Shown: piece after piece, positions 38,248 through 53,542 of the stretch
Position numbering within the stretch: the stretch's first letter is position 1
How the letters are laid out: every line of letters starts with the position of its first letter
DNA from: Lineus longissimus
Taxonomy: Eukaryota; Nemertea; Pilidiophora; Heteronemertea; Lineidae
NCBI RefSeq assembly: GCF_910592395.1
Contig: NC_088319.1
Span: 16,618,001-16,682,000 of the forward strand
Reading direction: 5' to 3'
Length of the DNA stretch: 64,000 nucleotides
Made by a program: the position numbers and the translations under genes
The notes under the pieces: model-generated
What the model saw: only the letters and a program-made list of their open reading frames with translations
Database searches by the model: none
What the model was told of the DNA's origin: nothing

Positions 38248-38623
38248 AATTTACCAATACAGGTAGATCTGCATTTAACCTACTTTTTCAGCCAGATTTA
38301 CGCTCCAAGTTTTGAGAGAAGGTAACTCAAATTCTTTATGGACCAAGAACATGTACTCTATCTCCTGTTTGAACTTGTATTTGCTGCTGGTTGAAAGCTG
38401 GGCCAGATTGTTTCATCTTGTACCTTACATCATAAACATGCCCTTACCTTGTTACCAAGTAACTTCATGGAAAAGTTAATGAACAGAGCCCCGAATTCTT
38501 ACCTGCAAATATTGAAGAGGAGAAAGATAAGCAAAATTGTTTTATGGAAGACAATAAATAAAAGTACAAGAGGACGAGTTTGGAAAAGGCCTAGAAGTAA
38601 AATATTTTCTTAAAATTTCTAAA

Positions 38624-38720
38624 AATGATACCATTAGAAAGTGCTTATTGAAAGTTTACGATGAATGGTCAAGGTAATATGTTTACTATGATCTGAAAGA
38701 GCTTCCAATGGCCATCACAC
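38624..38720. repeat. solitary relative of the 71-bp repeat
   Basis: Contains GATACCATTAGAAAGTGCTT, ATTGAAAGTTTACGATGAATG, and then AATATGTTTACT, in the order and spacing found at the right edge of the 71-bp array (14490-14535). It is a single copy in the same orientation as the array, about 24 kb away. Similarity to the edge rather than only to the repeat unit suggests a dispersed element from which the array grew. Confidence 0.75.
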
Positions 38721-41700
38721 TCAGAATTTTCCACATACGGCCATGACAAAAGCTTTGATAGTTTGAAAAAACCTTTTTGGATGACTTTAGTTTCTCACTC
38801 TCACTAGTCCCACTAAGACCCTCATAACCAACACACAGTGGAGCAGCACAGTACCCTATTTCCATGAATATTGCTAACATTGGCAGTGCGCAAGACGGTA
38901 ACATGACAGACCTTTTGCCCTGGGCAAGTCTGCCATTCGAAACACGATCTACCAAACATGAACAAAGAACTGGTGTGAAGAAGCTATCAATGCAGCGTTT
39001 TTGCCTTCCTTAAGAACTTGGTCAATTCACGCTACAACTCTTGCCAGAAAAATTCCAACAGGAACCATGGAAATATCAGGCTCAAGAGAGCCAGACTTAT
39101 ATCGAATATCCCTTATCGTGTCAAATATGTTCATGACAAAAAGTGTATGGCAAAGATGTCAGTTTGGACATATTTCGTAATCTGATAATATCAATATATC
39201 ATAATAGTTACTTTTCGTTTGGCTATGTATCTTGTCTTTCCATGCGAAAAGAACTCAGCTGTTATTCCAAAGGCTTTTTGTGACATGGAGATACCATGTC
39301 AGGGGGTAGCATGATGATATCACTGAATATAGTGGAGATGTACATGAAAATTATACCAATACAAGAGAAAATGTCAATGAATACTGGTATCATAACAATT
39401 GACAAGTTTCTCACCAGCCAAATGGTTAAAATTTCAATTCAGAAAGCACTCAGAATAACATTTAGATGAAATCACACTAATTTTCGATATCGAATATCTC
39501 ACTATGACCATAAGGGTTAACACAAAGGCAATTCCATTACGACTCTGGAGAGGGCCCTGCAGCCAATGGGTCCAAGATCAATGGGTCCCTCTAACTCAAG
39601 TCTTACTCATAAAGGGCGATGTATAAGCAATTATTGTGATTATCTCCGGAAGCCCGAACAAGTCTTCGCTAACAGCAACAGGGGTACTGAAGCGACCCTA
39701 ACAAAGAAACCCGTAAGATATCGGTTATGATAATCGAAGATGTTCTACGGGGAAATGGTCACTGATTGTGCATTTTGAGATGTCTGCCAAGGCTTGGGTG
39801 ACCATGGATGAAATTAGGTGTAGGGGGCAGCATGGGTCAGTTGGCGCAGCGTGAGGTACAGACGTCTGGGGCGATGGGATTTGCTAGTAGAGTGATTGGT
39901 TTCGGATGACTCAGGGAGATATGAGAGCGAAATTTCTGCTTAGCTTTTCAAAACATGACCGTTATTCAGATGAGGACAGAGCCAAAGATGGGCATTGCTG
40001 CCTCATGAGAGAAATGAATGTTACAAAGACGAGCTCTGTATATAATAAATTAAACTTCTGATCAAGCTATGAAAACTGATTTGACAGTTTTGATGGTTCA
40101 ATGTCTAGCCCCGATAGTTGTGACTTAGACTCTCAACATATGATTGACAAGTCGAGACCGCCCCATTTCAAAATTGTCCACCTCATTATGTTGTCACAAT
40201 TAGCGCCAAATTTTGTCTCGTTTCGATAGCGAATCTGAAAACCACAAAGACCTTTTTCATCGCACGAATCAGACCGTTACAAAATCCAGCATGGTAAATA
40301 GTCCCTGGCTTGACCTCAGACTCAATTACCAGCCAATTTGTATGATCCCTGTTTGAAAGCGAAAATGTCCAAACTTTGAAGTACGATGCCGTCTTTGTCA
40401 TATTTTGTAAGACGTTCTTGAAAAAAATCCTGCCTTTCTGAGGCTGTTCTTTACATGATGGGTGAGTTATGGATATGAAATATTCTTCATTGAGGCGAAT
40501 ATACAGTTTTATATGTCATTAGCCTTCATAATCATTATATTGTCTCAACTCACAAAAAATGCTGAAACAGCAGAATAATACGGAAGTATGCTTGAAGAGC
40601 GAATGATAAATGATCCCCTTTAACGAGATAATGATTACAAATAGATTCCTGGGATACGCAACAGCACGGGGGACTGGACGTGGTTTCACCATAGGAATGG
40701 TTGATTAGCTGCACATAGATGTACTAAGGATATACCCAACGTTTATCAAAATGTCCAATTCAATTTCACTCTAACTTGGCCAGTTGACATGTACACAAAT
40801 GTGTAAAGTTCTGTCTTAATGTATGCATAGCTCTGATCAGTCAAATCAGAAACAGTAACAGTGTGTCCACTTGTAACCTTAGACCGACCAGGTGTTTTGA
40901 ACCAGACACACCTTGACATAGGAGCCCTGCACTCACCCACCTCGTACCTGTGTCATGGGCGACTAGAGACTGAGATAAGACATCTGTGAGGATATGGATG
41001 AACTTTCAATCTCAGGTTTGGGTAAGGGAGCGTCCTCTTTGGTGAATTGAAAAGCTTACCAAGTCAAAATACCTCCCTTAAAACACAAGCATTTCTTTGC
41101 CTAGAACTGATATCGACCACCTCTCCTCCAAACTAAAATGTGTTTTGAGAGTAGAAGAAGTGTTAGAGCTAGTCACTGCGCTATCATGATCTTTCATGAC
41201 AACTCTGATAAAAAATTAGAAAAAAATTACTCAAATTTAAACGGATTGACTTCAGACAGCAATTTTTTGCTCAACGGTATTAAAGTTTTTGCAGGAATGT
41301 CATCGGAGTTATGACTCAATGATTCAACTTGAAACGGAAGAGCGATCATGGACCCTCTCGTCTTAAATTCCCTTGGAAGATCATAGCGTCAAGTTGATTA
41401 CGATATGATTAATCCGAACACCACGTTTTTACGCATTTTTTTTCACATACCAGTTTTTTTCGCGAGATGAGTCAGATCTAGTGACCAACTTTTTAATTTC
41501 ATCAAAATCGAAAATAAATTCCGTGAGATTTAATTCGAAGCCTTTTGACTTTTCAGTATGAAAATTCAATAAGAGCTTTTTCAACATCACTTATCTAATA
41601 AAAAGTTCACTGCTATGTCGTTTCATCTTTCAGGTGACACTGACAAGGGAATATTCTTTCCCTAATGCTACCTTTCTCCATTTCCTGCACATGCTTTTTA

Positions 41701-42647
41701 AGACTAATTACTTCGTTAGCAACCTTGCCTTTGCATAATACACCTGGATCACGCGCAGAAGCCACTCTCAACAAGTCTCATCGATGGTCTTTGACGAGGA
41801 TTCAAAGCAAGTTTCATTCATCGCTTTCCAAGATCACTTGGCTTTTGCTGCCCAGTGAAAAATATTATGGAGATTTTGCATGCTGCGGCCAATTTTTTTA
41901 TGATTGGTGCTTCTAGCTTCAAGTTCATCTGTATTCATGAGTCAGATAGTCAAAAACGTAATAACAGCCGAAAAAGCTAAGAAATGTTCAGCGAATGATA
42001 ATCCTAGAGGATTTGCGGCTTTTTGAGAATAGCCTCGATGAATTACCAACAGTAAAACCCATCGCTATTCAGTACTGTAACATAGGTCAACTTTGCATTG
42101 CCGACTGTTTTGCATTACATGACTGTCAAACAGACACTTCATCAATAAGAAAGTCACTTGGATTTAGAGAAGGTGACTTGGCCAATACCCATGTGGATAG
42201 CCTCATATTTTTACTGCACAACACTCCGGAAAGGACTTTACAAAGACATGGCAGCACACCCAAAGCGGGGCAGCACGAAATCTCTGTCAAAATCAATCAC
42301 AGCAAAAATGTGTAAAATATCGATTCCACATCCCAAGTACCACTCGGTGACTGCCCATGCAGCGCTAACTGTTGTATATCACAATTAAACGAGATCACGC
42401 AATGCACTTTAATAACCAGTCCATTATTGAATGCATGGCACTGCCTTGCGCCTTTGTACAATCTCGATGCAATCAACATTAGTGGAAGCCTTAACCCATT
42501 TCTACTGCTGACGTTGCCCACGGAGGGCTCTTCCACTCTCACATTGACTCGTTACTGCTAAGGAGGGAGTGAGGCCTTCTGAAACAAGCAACTGAGTTAA
42601 AGGTAAATGTAAAATCTAAATCACCAGAACACTTTAATCATCATAAG

Positions 42648-42706
42648 GCATCAGAAAATATGAATGGTCATGTCAATAGGTTTAAGAATTGGCACCATCA
42701 GTCACT
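42648..42706. repeat. second solitary relative of the 71-bp repeat
   Basis: Reads CATCAGAAAATATGAATGG, then TCATGTCAATAGGTTTAAG, then GGCACCATCAG. The order matches the 71-bp unit with a deletion between AGAAA and ATGAATGG. It is a single diverged copy in the same orientation as the array. Confidence 0.6.
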
Positions 42707-42729
42707 TCATAGAGATGGTGGCATCAGTT

Positions 42730-45700
42730 CCCTGGTAAGCTATCCTTCAAACACCTTCAAACACACATCTGGCATACCTCACCATCACATTAGCCTGATC
42801 AATTACCTCCAATTTTCCATCCTCAGAATCTAAATTATAGATGACTTTGAAACCCCCTACGCGAGGTGTTCTTCAATTTGTCTAATGACCAAGAGTACCG
42901 ATGCTTCTCTTGTACCATTCCGGCAAGTGCAAATGGGCTTTTACACTTACTCGCGGAAATGAAATAAAATTCACTGTTAATTTAGTTCCGTGGGGAAATT
43001 GAACTCAAAGTGGCGAAATGGATGCATCAGAGTCGACTCGTTGGTACATGGTTCTGGTCTGCCGGGAGGACGATTTTGAAATTTTGAAACACTTGTGGAT
43101 TTATGTGTTGTGAAATCAGGTTTGAAGGCTCTGGTGTTAATTTTGTGGTCATGTCATGGGATTGAATATGCTATGAAAGCGTCGCAATCTGATGTTCAAA
43201 ATGGCCAGCTTCAAAATGTACTTTAACACAAACAAAGGAACTTGAAATGACTTGACAGCAGAAGAGGAAGATTTATAAAACATTTCGTTGTCAGAAGCAG
43301 ACCAACCCTAACTGTAAGCACTCGAAAATGGTATCCATTTCATCGAGTGGCAAGCTCGGAAACTGCACACCATCAAAAACAAAAGTAGCTTTTCATGCTT
43401 GTCCACTCTAGCCAGATCGAGCCAGAACTGAAATGGCAATACAAGCATTGCCAGCTCAAGTAGTGTGCCTATTTCAGCCTTATTTGTTTAGTTTTGTTAC
43501 TGTATTACATACATCATATGCAACTGAAGTTGACCAACAAACATTGAAAGAGAATTTTCACCAAATATGATGAAAATGTGAACCACACTTGAGAAACATC
43601 ACTGCAAAGGTACTCAGAGTAGTAAGCAGCAGGTAGAATCAGCGCTACGTCATTCACCAGACGCACTATTTCAAAAATGTCAGCGCAACGCCACTTGTTA
43701 GCTCTCCAACACAACTGGAGAGAATACATGGTGCCACTACAATTGCCCGAAACCAAGTATTCCCACTTGTTTTTTGTTATTCGCAACAATCGACCCACTG
43801 ATCAGTTTCAGTTTCATGCTTGGCACATTTGAATGACATTATTTTAAGTTGAAAATGCTTAGTGGAATCGTGTGAAATTTTGAAACTGACAGCACTTCAA
43901 GCAAGAATCGGGACGTCACCCTCGTTTTAGAGAATCAAGTTTCAACATGTCGAACCCTTGGACCCCATCCTTCAAGCTGAAGTAGAACACCTAGAACAAG
44001 GAGTGCGGCACCCAACAACAACAACACAGTCAAGTTATACACTGGTGGTGAAGTGCAAACACAGAAGAACCATCTACCATACCAAAGGTCTTATCAGGAA
44101 CAGCCTATCCTGAATCTCAGCTTATCCTTAATCGCTGGCCATTCCTCTTTTCTAATGGTCTCTACTCCCTATCAGCCCCAGTAGTCAGCTGAAGCAAATC
44201 GCATGTGACAACCCTGAGTAACGCAAAAGAATTAATGACTGGTGAAGAGAATACCCGATGGCAGTCGATGGACCAACATCTCGGGCAGGGTATGCAACAC
44301 CCTGGCACAACCTATGACACATCCGCTGTTGAATGTGGCTAAAGGCACCAACAGAATATATAGATGGGGAAGGGTGCAGAATCCAAGCAATTGTTTGGCA
44401 ACGTTTACTGTCCAAACTTTTCCGATTCGATGGGGTGAAGAATGCATTCAAGTAACATCGCTGATGTGAGCAAAGCCATGACCGATAGGTAGTGGACTTG
44501 GTCCGAAGTAGTTGGCAGTGTTGATTGCTTGAGCTGGTGATGACTGATTTGGGTGAAAACTCGATATAACCTCTTGGCTCTTGAATGCAAATAGGCATGT
44601 CAAAACAAGCATATGGTCACCTCATCATCTCATTCGACTTCCATCTACCAAAGATTAGGAATGGCTGACTAAGCGACTTCGACAGTGGTCACCAGTCTGA
44701 ATCACAAGTCATTTCCATTTTGATCAGAACCTCCGATATCGACACCATCATTACCAACGCTGCATTCACCATGTCCACATTCCAACACAACAAATCTCTG
44801 CATTGCTCCCGGCATCTCCGCTACCGTTCGATCCCTCTTTGGAATACTCCACGCAATGACCACTCTGATTGGTTAGTTAAGCTGCATGCTACTTGTACAT
44901 GGCCGTATTCTTCGTAAAATCTAATTACGTTCAGAGATATGTGGACGAGTCGAACTAGTGTCTCCTTGATGAGATTCTGGCCATTGAATGCATCATCTGA
45001 TGCCATTAAGCTTGACCTTGCCACAGAGGGCGGGAAACCCTGAACTGCAACTGGTCTGAATGACTCAAGGTTGACCGAGTCTCCAAACCTTCGATCCAGG
45101 TTCAATACGCTGTCCATCAATAAGTTTTAACAGGAGCTCAATGGATTACGCTGTTGAATCTCTTGTTAGGTCAGTTGATACTTGTCCTCGAATGGTTAGC
45201 AACTGGTCAAGGTGACTCAGTGCTGGTCTGCAGCACCTTCATTGATCCCCGGCCAGGAACACCAACTCAATTTGAATGGATTACATGGCTAGATCTATCG
45301 CATCGCTGTGTGTCCACAAATGACTTGTAAGGTGACTCAATGTTTCAAGTCTCATCCCATGACCTCAGGAATCGTATCTGCCAGTCACTGACACCGAGCT
45401 GGATCAAGCTGTCCCCTGAATCGGACGTGGGCAAAACTTTTTCACCAACCCTTCTCCAAGCAGTTCACATGTCTAGCCAAGGTCAACATCGGATTGATGA
45501 TACTGGAAGACCTTTCACCAGTGGATCCAGTCTATAAATCCAATGGACATTGTTTTTAACTCTGTTAGTGTGTGAAATTAGATTAGGCAGGGCTGTCTGC
45601 CAATTTAGACACAAGTCAATCAGACAGAATCGAATCATCCCCGGTCCTATCCTGTCCCAGTGACTCGGGAGTAGGCTGGAATTTTTATGAACATCTGACT

Positions 45701-48700
45701 GTTCTCAGTCAATGGAGAGTCGCTCCAATTGTGGAGTGGATTTCACTGTCTCGTTATCTGTCAAAGAAGAAACCTCTTCTTGTTCCCCCTTGCCATGATA
45801 GTGTCTAACAAACTGACAGACCATGAAGAGACCTCTTGGCCATTGGGACTGCTGCATCATGCCGGCAGTGAATGATGCGTTGCAGGATAGCAGAATCGTT
45901 TCTGTTGAATTTTCCGCTTAGATGATTTGGTGTTCTCCCTTACTGAACATGTGAATCATTGGATGAGGAAGACGAATCCTTTGGTCCATCGTTATGTCAA
46001 TGGCGACGTGTGTTTGTCGGTGTCCGCTCTCTTTTCACGAAGGTTCTTGCATGCAGGAAGGTGAAGTGATACTTCGAATAGTGGCTGAGCCATGATATGA
46101 TATTCGAAGAATATATCTGCAGTGATCCAGAAGCTGTTTTCACAATGTTAGCAAACCTGCTTTATCAATGTTTCTTGACACAGAAAAATATGACAAGGGT
46201 AGAAATTCATAATTGCCATAAGTTCCACAGACGTTATTTTTCTGAGGAAGGCTGTATTTTCTACGTCAATCGTAATAATGCATTAGTTGCAATTTCCTGA
46301 AAAGCCCACTTTGACTAAGTTGAAGCTCTTGATATGCTCTATGATTCCACTTAGATCGATTCTAATATCAACCATGTCGACCAGCGTTGCATGACTGGGC
46401 AGCCATTGTAAAATAGAGGACCTGTCAATGTTATTGGTTATAGCTTGGCGAACCTGCTATCTTGATATTGCAAGTAAGGTATTAGATTGTGTTCATGACA
46501 GATGGATTGTCAACCGACCGCTGACATTATCCACAGGATCTGGCTTGGGCATTAGACCACTGACCAGATGGTGCCAGGAATCCTTATCACAGAAGCCAAG
46601 GGTCTGATGATAAAGTCGTTATCCTGGCACAGCCATCAATCAAGGTCAGTCTTTTTAATATACAGAGCTGTGAAAGGAAGATCAAGAAGCTTCAACTTTA
46701 ATCAAGACAAAGTTACTGTTCAAGAGAGTGCAGCTATGAAACTTGACCAAAAGTCAAAAACGACAGATTTTCAGGAGGAGCCATCATGAAGACCACAGCT
46801 CATTTGAACAATTCTGAATCTGATCGAAGCCAACAAAAGTCACATAAAAGTCACTCTATACCTTCGGAGAAAGTTGTTCGAGCTGATCATCTTGCTCAAC
46901 CAACAGCTACCCCCAGTAGCCATTCCCTGGCCATTCCCTCAATAGGGAAAGCTAATCCCAATAGTCACCAGTTACCTCCTCTGTCACCCAACGCTGGCCA
47001 CAGTAACAAAAAGTCAATGAAACGCAAAGATAATGCTCAAACAGCAAGGAGATCCTCCCAATAGCCAGATAGCGGATTATTGAATCTATGCCAGGGTATA
47101 CTTGTGGCTTGCGCTGGCTGTCATCAAACAAGGTAACTTGCAACAGTGGATGAATGATTTAGAGCTGGAGTGAGCCACTAGTAGCGTGTTGTGCATTCAC
47201 GAAGAGTATCTCATCACTTTTTTGCGTCAATTTCATTTGGAATCCGTGGCAACCAGGTTAGGTTTTTACTAATTTATGGGATGGGGAGATAAAACAATTT
47301 GTACCATTGCTGATTTGCAGGGCGCCTCCATCTAGGTTTGGGATGTGTGCAAGCAGTGGAGCAGAAGATGCAACCGGTACTTTTTTATTACTTCTCATCC
47401 AGCTGAGGAGCTCAGTAAGGTTCCATGGAGAGTAAAGCTGGTCCAAATGCATGCAGTATCAGAGGTTGTGCCAAAAAGTCCCCCACAGTCAACTATCAAG
47501 AAGGTTTTTTTTCACAACATTGGGGGTTTGGGTTCGGTCTGAGAAGATGATGAGCTGGTTGTTCTCTAGCAATCTGACGCAAGAACAGGGAAAGAATTTC
47601 GGCAAGCAATATCCTTAACCTTGAACCGACTGGGGACAAGAACAACCGAAGCAAGGCTACTGCCTTTGTCAGACACTCGCCGGCAAAGCTAGTTCCTCCA
47701 AGGAGAAGAACAAGAACAAGGTGAAAAAGAACATTGAGGTGCTTTTGCTGTGATTTGGAATCTACAGCAACGAACAGCTTGACCAATAATCGAATTATCC
47801 CATTGTTTTAGAGGTGGGGTAAACATACGGAGATATGAAATCGGTATTGTCTTCACGATCGTGAGAAAATTGAATTATGGGTCCAGGTTTGTGATCATGA
47901 TTGGTTACCATGCCAACGGCTTGATCGGCGACCGCATTGACCTAGGCATTGACCATGATGACCGGTGACACTAAAGAAACGTGTTCCTCAGGAAATCAAT
48001 CTGGAGTTATGGTTTTTATGGAAGCACATCCTGATCGTGCAACTGGTTTAATAAACACAGCATAAGCCAGTTTGTTATCAGAATTGACTTGTGGATTTCA
48101 TCCAGGCAGCATACTTAAGACATGTCAATGAAGGGAAGGAGTAGCACCTTGAAATATCGATTCGCGAGCTCATGAGTTCTTATTAAGCTAATTTAGCTAT
48201 CTAGACGTTATTTGGTTGAACAGCAGTTTGTTGGAAATTGAGGGTGAATACTGTTGAGAGTGCTTTACAAAAATTTCCACTGATAGCGTCAAAAGGCTTC
48301 CGTCAGTCGAACAGGCCTTTACATACACTGCACCACCAAATGGTATGGAATTTTCTCAATTTACACAACCTTGTTGATAGTGCAATCATAGGGCCTTTAG
48401 TAGCACTCAATGTACGACATACACTTAGAGGGAAAACAGTGCGAAATGTTTTATGAAAATACAAGGCATTCCGTACACTGGGAACTAGTGCGGCCAATGT
48501 TAGCTGTCAAAACAACGATATAATCTCGAAGTTCGACACTTCTTTGCTGTGCAGTGAAATTTCCAAATTCATTGTTCGGGGTAATTGGTTTTTAGTTGAG
48601 TTAATAATCGAAAATACCGACAGTGGAAAGGCATTGCTTTGATACCGCCAATTTGGAATATTCGTTAAGGCGAGTAAATGCTTGAACTGTTCTGAAAATA

Positions 48701-51700
48701 TTCGATATAAACATAATTTTCCCATTTTTTTGGCCACATAGTTACTTATACTTATACTTATTATATTCTATGTTATGATACTGATTTGAATGTAATTGTA
48801 TATTGGGCCAATAAAGGGAGCAATTATAACAACATCCTGATTATACCACCCAATGGGAGAATGTCCGATAATTCGGGTGTTATCCGGTGCAAGCAAAAAA
48901 AGGAAATTTGCTTTTTTTAGTCAAAACCAGGAACAACCATCCAAATTTGATTGGTTTTTCATACACACATGCCTGATATGATATGGCTAGGACTTGATAC
49001 AGGGTAAGGTCCTTTTGAGGATAAAATCTTGCAAGATGTCACATTGTCAAAGGTTTATTAACTTTGTGGAGTATCTTATACGAGAGTTTAAGTGCCATGT
49101 ATGGAAAACCTCCAACTGACAACCTGGTACATGTATTCTCATCCAGTCAAATAAAACACATTTCCTTTCCAATTTCCACCCTTTTTCTCCAAGTTGCCAT
49201 GTTATGCATGTGCTGTGGTATAAAAGTCAAACAAAACAGCTTCCCTGCTTTATTTTTTTACCCCAAGGGCAAGAACATAGCTTACATGGTGTTGAGAATC
49301 ACCGTATTCAATAGACCTTCAATACAACATACCCAAGTTGCTATGCTTGGCACACCCCGTATGCACTACTTCCACAAGGGGTCCATGCACGAAGTCCCTG
49401 GGGGCGTATTCATTCCTCTCAATATTACATGGGCAATTCGTCAAAAGGAAATGCAGGGACCTAAGTGTTTTCATTTTGACTAATGAGTGGGTATTGTGCT
49501 GCATACCAGTGTAATGTAGGTCCTGGGGGTCTGGTCATGCTGTTTGGAAGGCGACACAGCCCCAGTTTACCCCTCGTAGACAAGCAAAGGAGACCCAAAA
49601 GGCTTTTACATGAAATATATCAAATCTCCTCACTGCACTTTAACACTCAGTACGCCTATCGGTATTACCCATTTGAGAACTGGACGGGGGTGTAGCGTAT
49701 TGAAAGTGGTCGATTCCCTTTTTACAAGCTGGAACTATCTATTGACCAGAGCTGGTGGCAGGGGAATTGGAGATATGTTGTCAAAGAGGCCATCATCAAG
49801 AGAGCTTTCAACCATTTGCCACAAAAAATTAAACATATTTGAGATGAAATACATCAGCGAAAGACTAGACATCTGGTCTTTAGTCACAACATGGACGTTC
49901 AAGTACCTGGATATCAATCATGATAGTCTGTTTCCATTCAATGGACTGACCCCAGCAATAAAGATAGCAAGGTACTAGGCACTTGAAAAAAACAGGTCAT
50001 CATGATGAACAGATAACCCATGCTGCACTGGATTGGGTCAGGCCCTACATTACCACCTCCAGGTGGCATGCAAAAGCGGAATGTGCGTTTTCCATGCACA
50101 GATGGCCTTATTGTCAGCTCAGATCTAGAAATCAAGCCATGTTTTTGGAACCACCAAATGTCATAAAGCCAACAGTAAAAGTCTGCAACAATATTATCCC
50201 ACAATAAATGTGTTTTGTCCGCAAGAATGGAGGAATCATTCTGAAAGAATGAATCGCTTTGCAAACGTAGTATGGTTGTTGTGATCGCTTTGATCTTGGT
50301 GCAGGTAGTTTCCCAACAAAACATTTGGTTCTCACTAAATCTCAGGTCAAGAGATTTTTCTGGGTGTCATGTGCCATGATTGAGGGAAGGACAGGGCAGA
50401 ACGTGAGAAGAGGAAGACGCCAAGGGAGGATGGCCGCCGGTATTGATGGAAATGCCCGTGCCCTCCAAACTGCCTGAAGTCACTGGAGGAATCTAGGTGC
50501 ATTGGTTGGATGTCTGTTACCAACGTAATCAAATCAGAGTATTGATTGAATGACAAAACATGGATGGGAGCTGTTTGTAAAGAGGAATACTCTCAACCTA
50601 AACAAATGAGAAATTTTGTAAAGACAGTTGGTTTTTGGTAGCAACACCAGAGTAATTGGTAACTAAAAGCAATCAGCGAAACCTCTGAAGGGCCAACTTC
50701 CTTTTCGGAAGTTACTCTAATATGAGATTGAAATGTTGCAAAGATGAGGAAGGCCTCTCCATCTGTGGCCAATACCTGGTTTCGTGGATCCGATCTAAAG
50801 CTTTTTTTCCTCCAAAATCAATCAAACAAACACTAAAACACACGTCGCCCTAGGAAAGTATGTGAAGAGTCCACACAGTATGTTCAAGTTATTTGCTCTC
50901 GGCCAGCCAAACATGTATAAATCACTTTCATTATTGCTAGGCCAATATTCACAGACAAAGGTTCTCCGGCCAGGATCAACATTGGCTCCTCCACGGCCCC
51001 CAAGAAAAGACATGCAAACACTAGAAGAAGGGGCTAAGGAAGACCAGTAAACAGGGAGCTGAAGGAGTTTGTTTGTGACTGTTTGCGTGGCCATGGGCTG
51101 AGCATTCTTGGCTCTGGTAGCATATTTGGAGCTTTGCTTTGGAAAGCAAAGGAGCAAATATACTCCAGATTTCTAGGTTGCAAAAGATTTTGGTAAAGAT
51201 CGAGTCTAGGCTGTTGTGGTTCCGAATGTGCTTTTGAATATGAGACATGTTTACTTCCATACTTAGAAAATGGATGAGCAAATATGCCCAGGTTCGTGTG
51301 CCTTGTCGGACGTCCCTGGGTGACTTTCAGCACTGTGGTGCCAATGCTTTTCCTTATGTTTCGGGTTTGTTCATTCTTGAACAAACATCCTAGATTAAAA
51401 GTCAAGAGCTCAAGTCATTTTGCCAATGGAGGACCAAACATGACTGAGACAACTTCACACAAAACTACATGTGTATAGGAAGAGTTTGGACAATGTTTTA
51501 GCCATTTCCTTCTGTTTTGGAAAAATCACAGAACTAAAAAAAACTGCATCATGGCATATCCATTACTCCAATTCACAGCTAAATAAATGCACCATTAAAT
51601 ATAATGGATCAAATTAAGCTGGCCTAATTTTTTATAACCAATAGTCTATTTGCTTACTTGTATGTTTTCTGGTCATCAAATGCAGAAATATACAAACTAT

Positions 51701-53540
51701 CCTAATGCAACATTATATTAAATGGATTTTAGAAGCAGCTGAGCTGGGTCTTCGTAAAGTACATTTTAATGGATATAAACCACATTACCAAAAAACTGTC
51801 TTCAGAAGTCTAACTTTTGGGCATTTTTTGATTCTTTAGATTTAGCAGTTTTATCATAACTGGATGAAATTGAGATGATTTTCTAGGTATAGAGCACATC
51901 AAAGACGCAGATATCTAGCTCTTAGGAGATATAAAGCAGAAACGCGAAGAAGGACAATTGGGTTAGGATCATTGACAAGGAACTAAAGCCATCAACATAA
52001 GAGGACACAGCAGACTGTTGTATGCTCTCAAGAACAGATTGGAAGGAAAGGCCCAGCTGATCATTGATAGCTCTGAGCAGGAAAGTGGAACCATACGAGA
52101 ACTGGGTTAGGAACCAGACAGCAGCCATTAACTTGATAGAAACAAGCGAGACAGCAGACCGCCTCCTTCACTTCAATCTCAGGAACAACCAGGAAGAAAG
52201 GCTAGCTGATCAATGGCGCCAATGCTTTCTTGCGAGACATTACTTCAATGATACCAAGCGACCGACCGACTAAACTTTGAATTTTTCCCATCGCCGTAAC
52301 AAAAGTCTGTCCTTAGTTAATGGGAAAATGATACAACTCCAATGCAGTGTAGAATAGTATCGATCAGTCCAGGAAACTGTGCACTTTTCTTTGATTCGTT
52401 CGGTGCATGAGCGACAATTGTTTTATTTGGATTTCCTGCTCACGTCGATGAAGAGCCCGCATGTAACCAAGATCACCTGCAAGGTTTTCACGAGACACAA
52501 TCAAACTCACGAGGTCCTCCACAATGAAAACTCGCGAAGACACAATCGAGCTCGCGGGAACACTTGAGAGTTGATGCGTGCATCGCTGTATTAAGCTGTG
52601 GTGATGGCGGACAATAGGTTTGTGCTATTCAACGTACAGGCGATGACATCTACTACGACTCAGTCACGTCTGTGTAGACACTCCATGGGTCCGAACGATT
52701 TCTGGCCACACTTGCCAGCACGCCAGATCAAAACAATCTAAAATGACCACAAGGCAAAGACGAAACTTGGAGACAATTTATCACAATCAAACAAAGAATG
52801 TATACTTTGGATCATTGAAATTACAATGTATACACACTAAGAGAAAGTAATGATAACCAGGCCATTGTGAAATTGGTCGCTTCGATATGCCCTGATTGAA
52901 CTGAATGGACGAGGGAAAAATAACCCAGCGGGACATTCCAATTTTCTTGGTTGGAGAATGGCCGCGAGTCACTAATGATCTGGGCCGGAGAAGTATCAAA
53001 AGCATGAAGGCATAGGCGGAGAATGGCCGATATGATAATGATAATGCATAAGGCTAGCGCAGGTTTAGAAATGGAAATTTTGCATGAGATCTCAGCGGAG
53101 ATACAAAATCGTTAAAATGATACATGGATTTAACTTCAGAATTTGACGAACTGAAACCTGGTAACAATCCGACTCTCTCACTCTCACTTATTGTACGACC
53201 AAGAGGAAAACTGTGCAATTTTCTGATTTCATCACTTATCTTTCTGTAAGCATACATGGTAATTTACTCGTTGGAAATCACTATATTTTAGCCATTTATT
53301 TACGCAAACTGCTGTATGATTGGTAACGTTTAATTAGGATCATTTAGAATGATAACTATGTGTAACGTTATTGAGGGCCATAAGTGATGGTTAACTGTTA
53401 CAGCATCATTACAACGAAACATTCGAATTACATAGAGAGCAAATTACGTTTTTTGGCACGGATTCGCTAAACTGATAACTTTCCAGACCAGTTTGCTGAC
53501 CAATCTATTTTCGATCTCTAGTGCTATAAGGCGGACAGGG
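42730..53540. other. intron 1 stretch with no firmly identified feature
   Basis: No repeat array or conserved coding motif was seen. Two weak items are worth noting. One is a poorly conserved direct repeat near 45141-45210 and 45276-45340, sharing ATGGATTAC and AAGGTGACTCA at offsets of 135 and 120. The other is a serine-, lysine- and glutamine-rich plus-strand frame at 46786-47064, discussed under findings. Confidence 0.5.
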
Positions 53541-53542
53541 TC

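Noticed and set aside
39830-39910. tRNA-like or SINE A-box (TTGGCGCAGCGTGAGG)
   Set aside because: No B-box at the right distance and no cloverleaf or 3' tail.
44821-45120. 99-codon minus-strand frame
   Set aside because: Reads fairly like protein but lacks any motif or splice context. It is within the range expected among the many frames in 64 kb.
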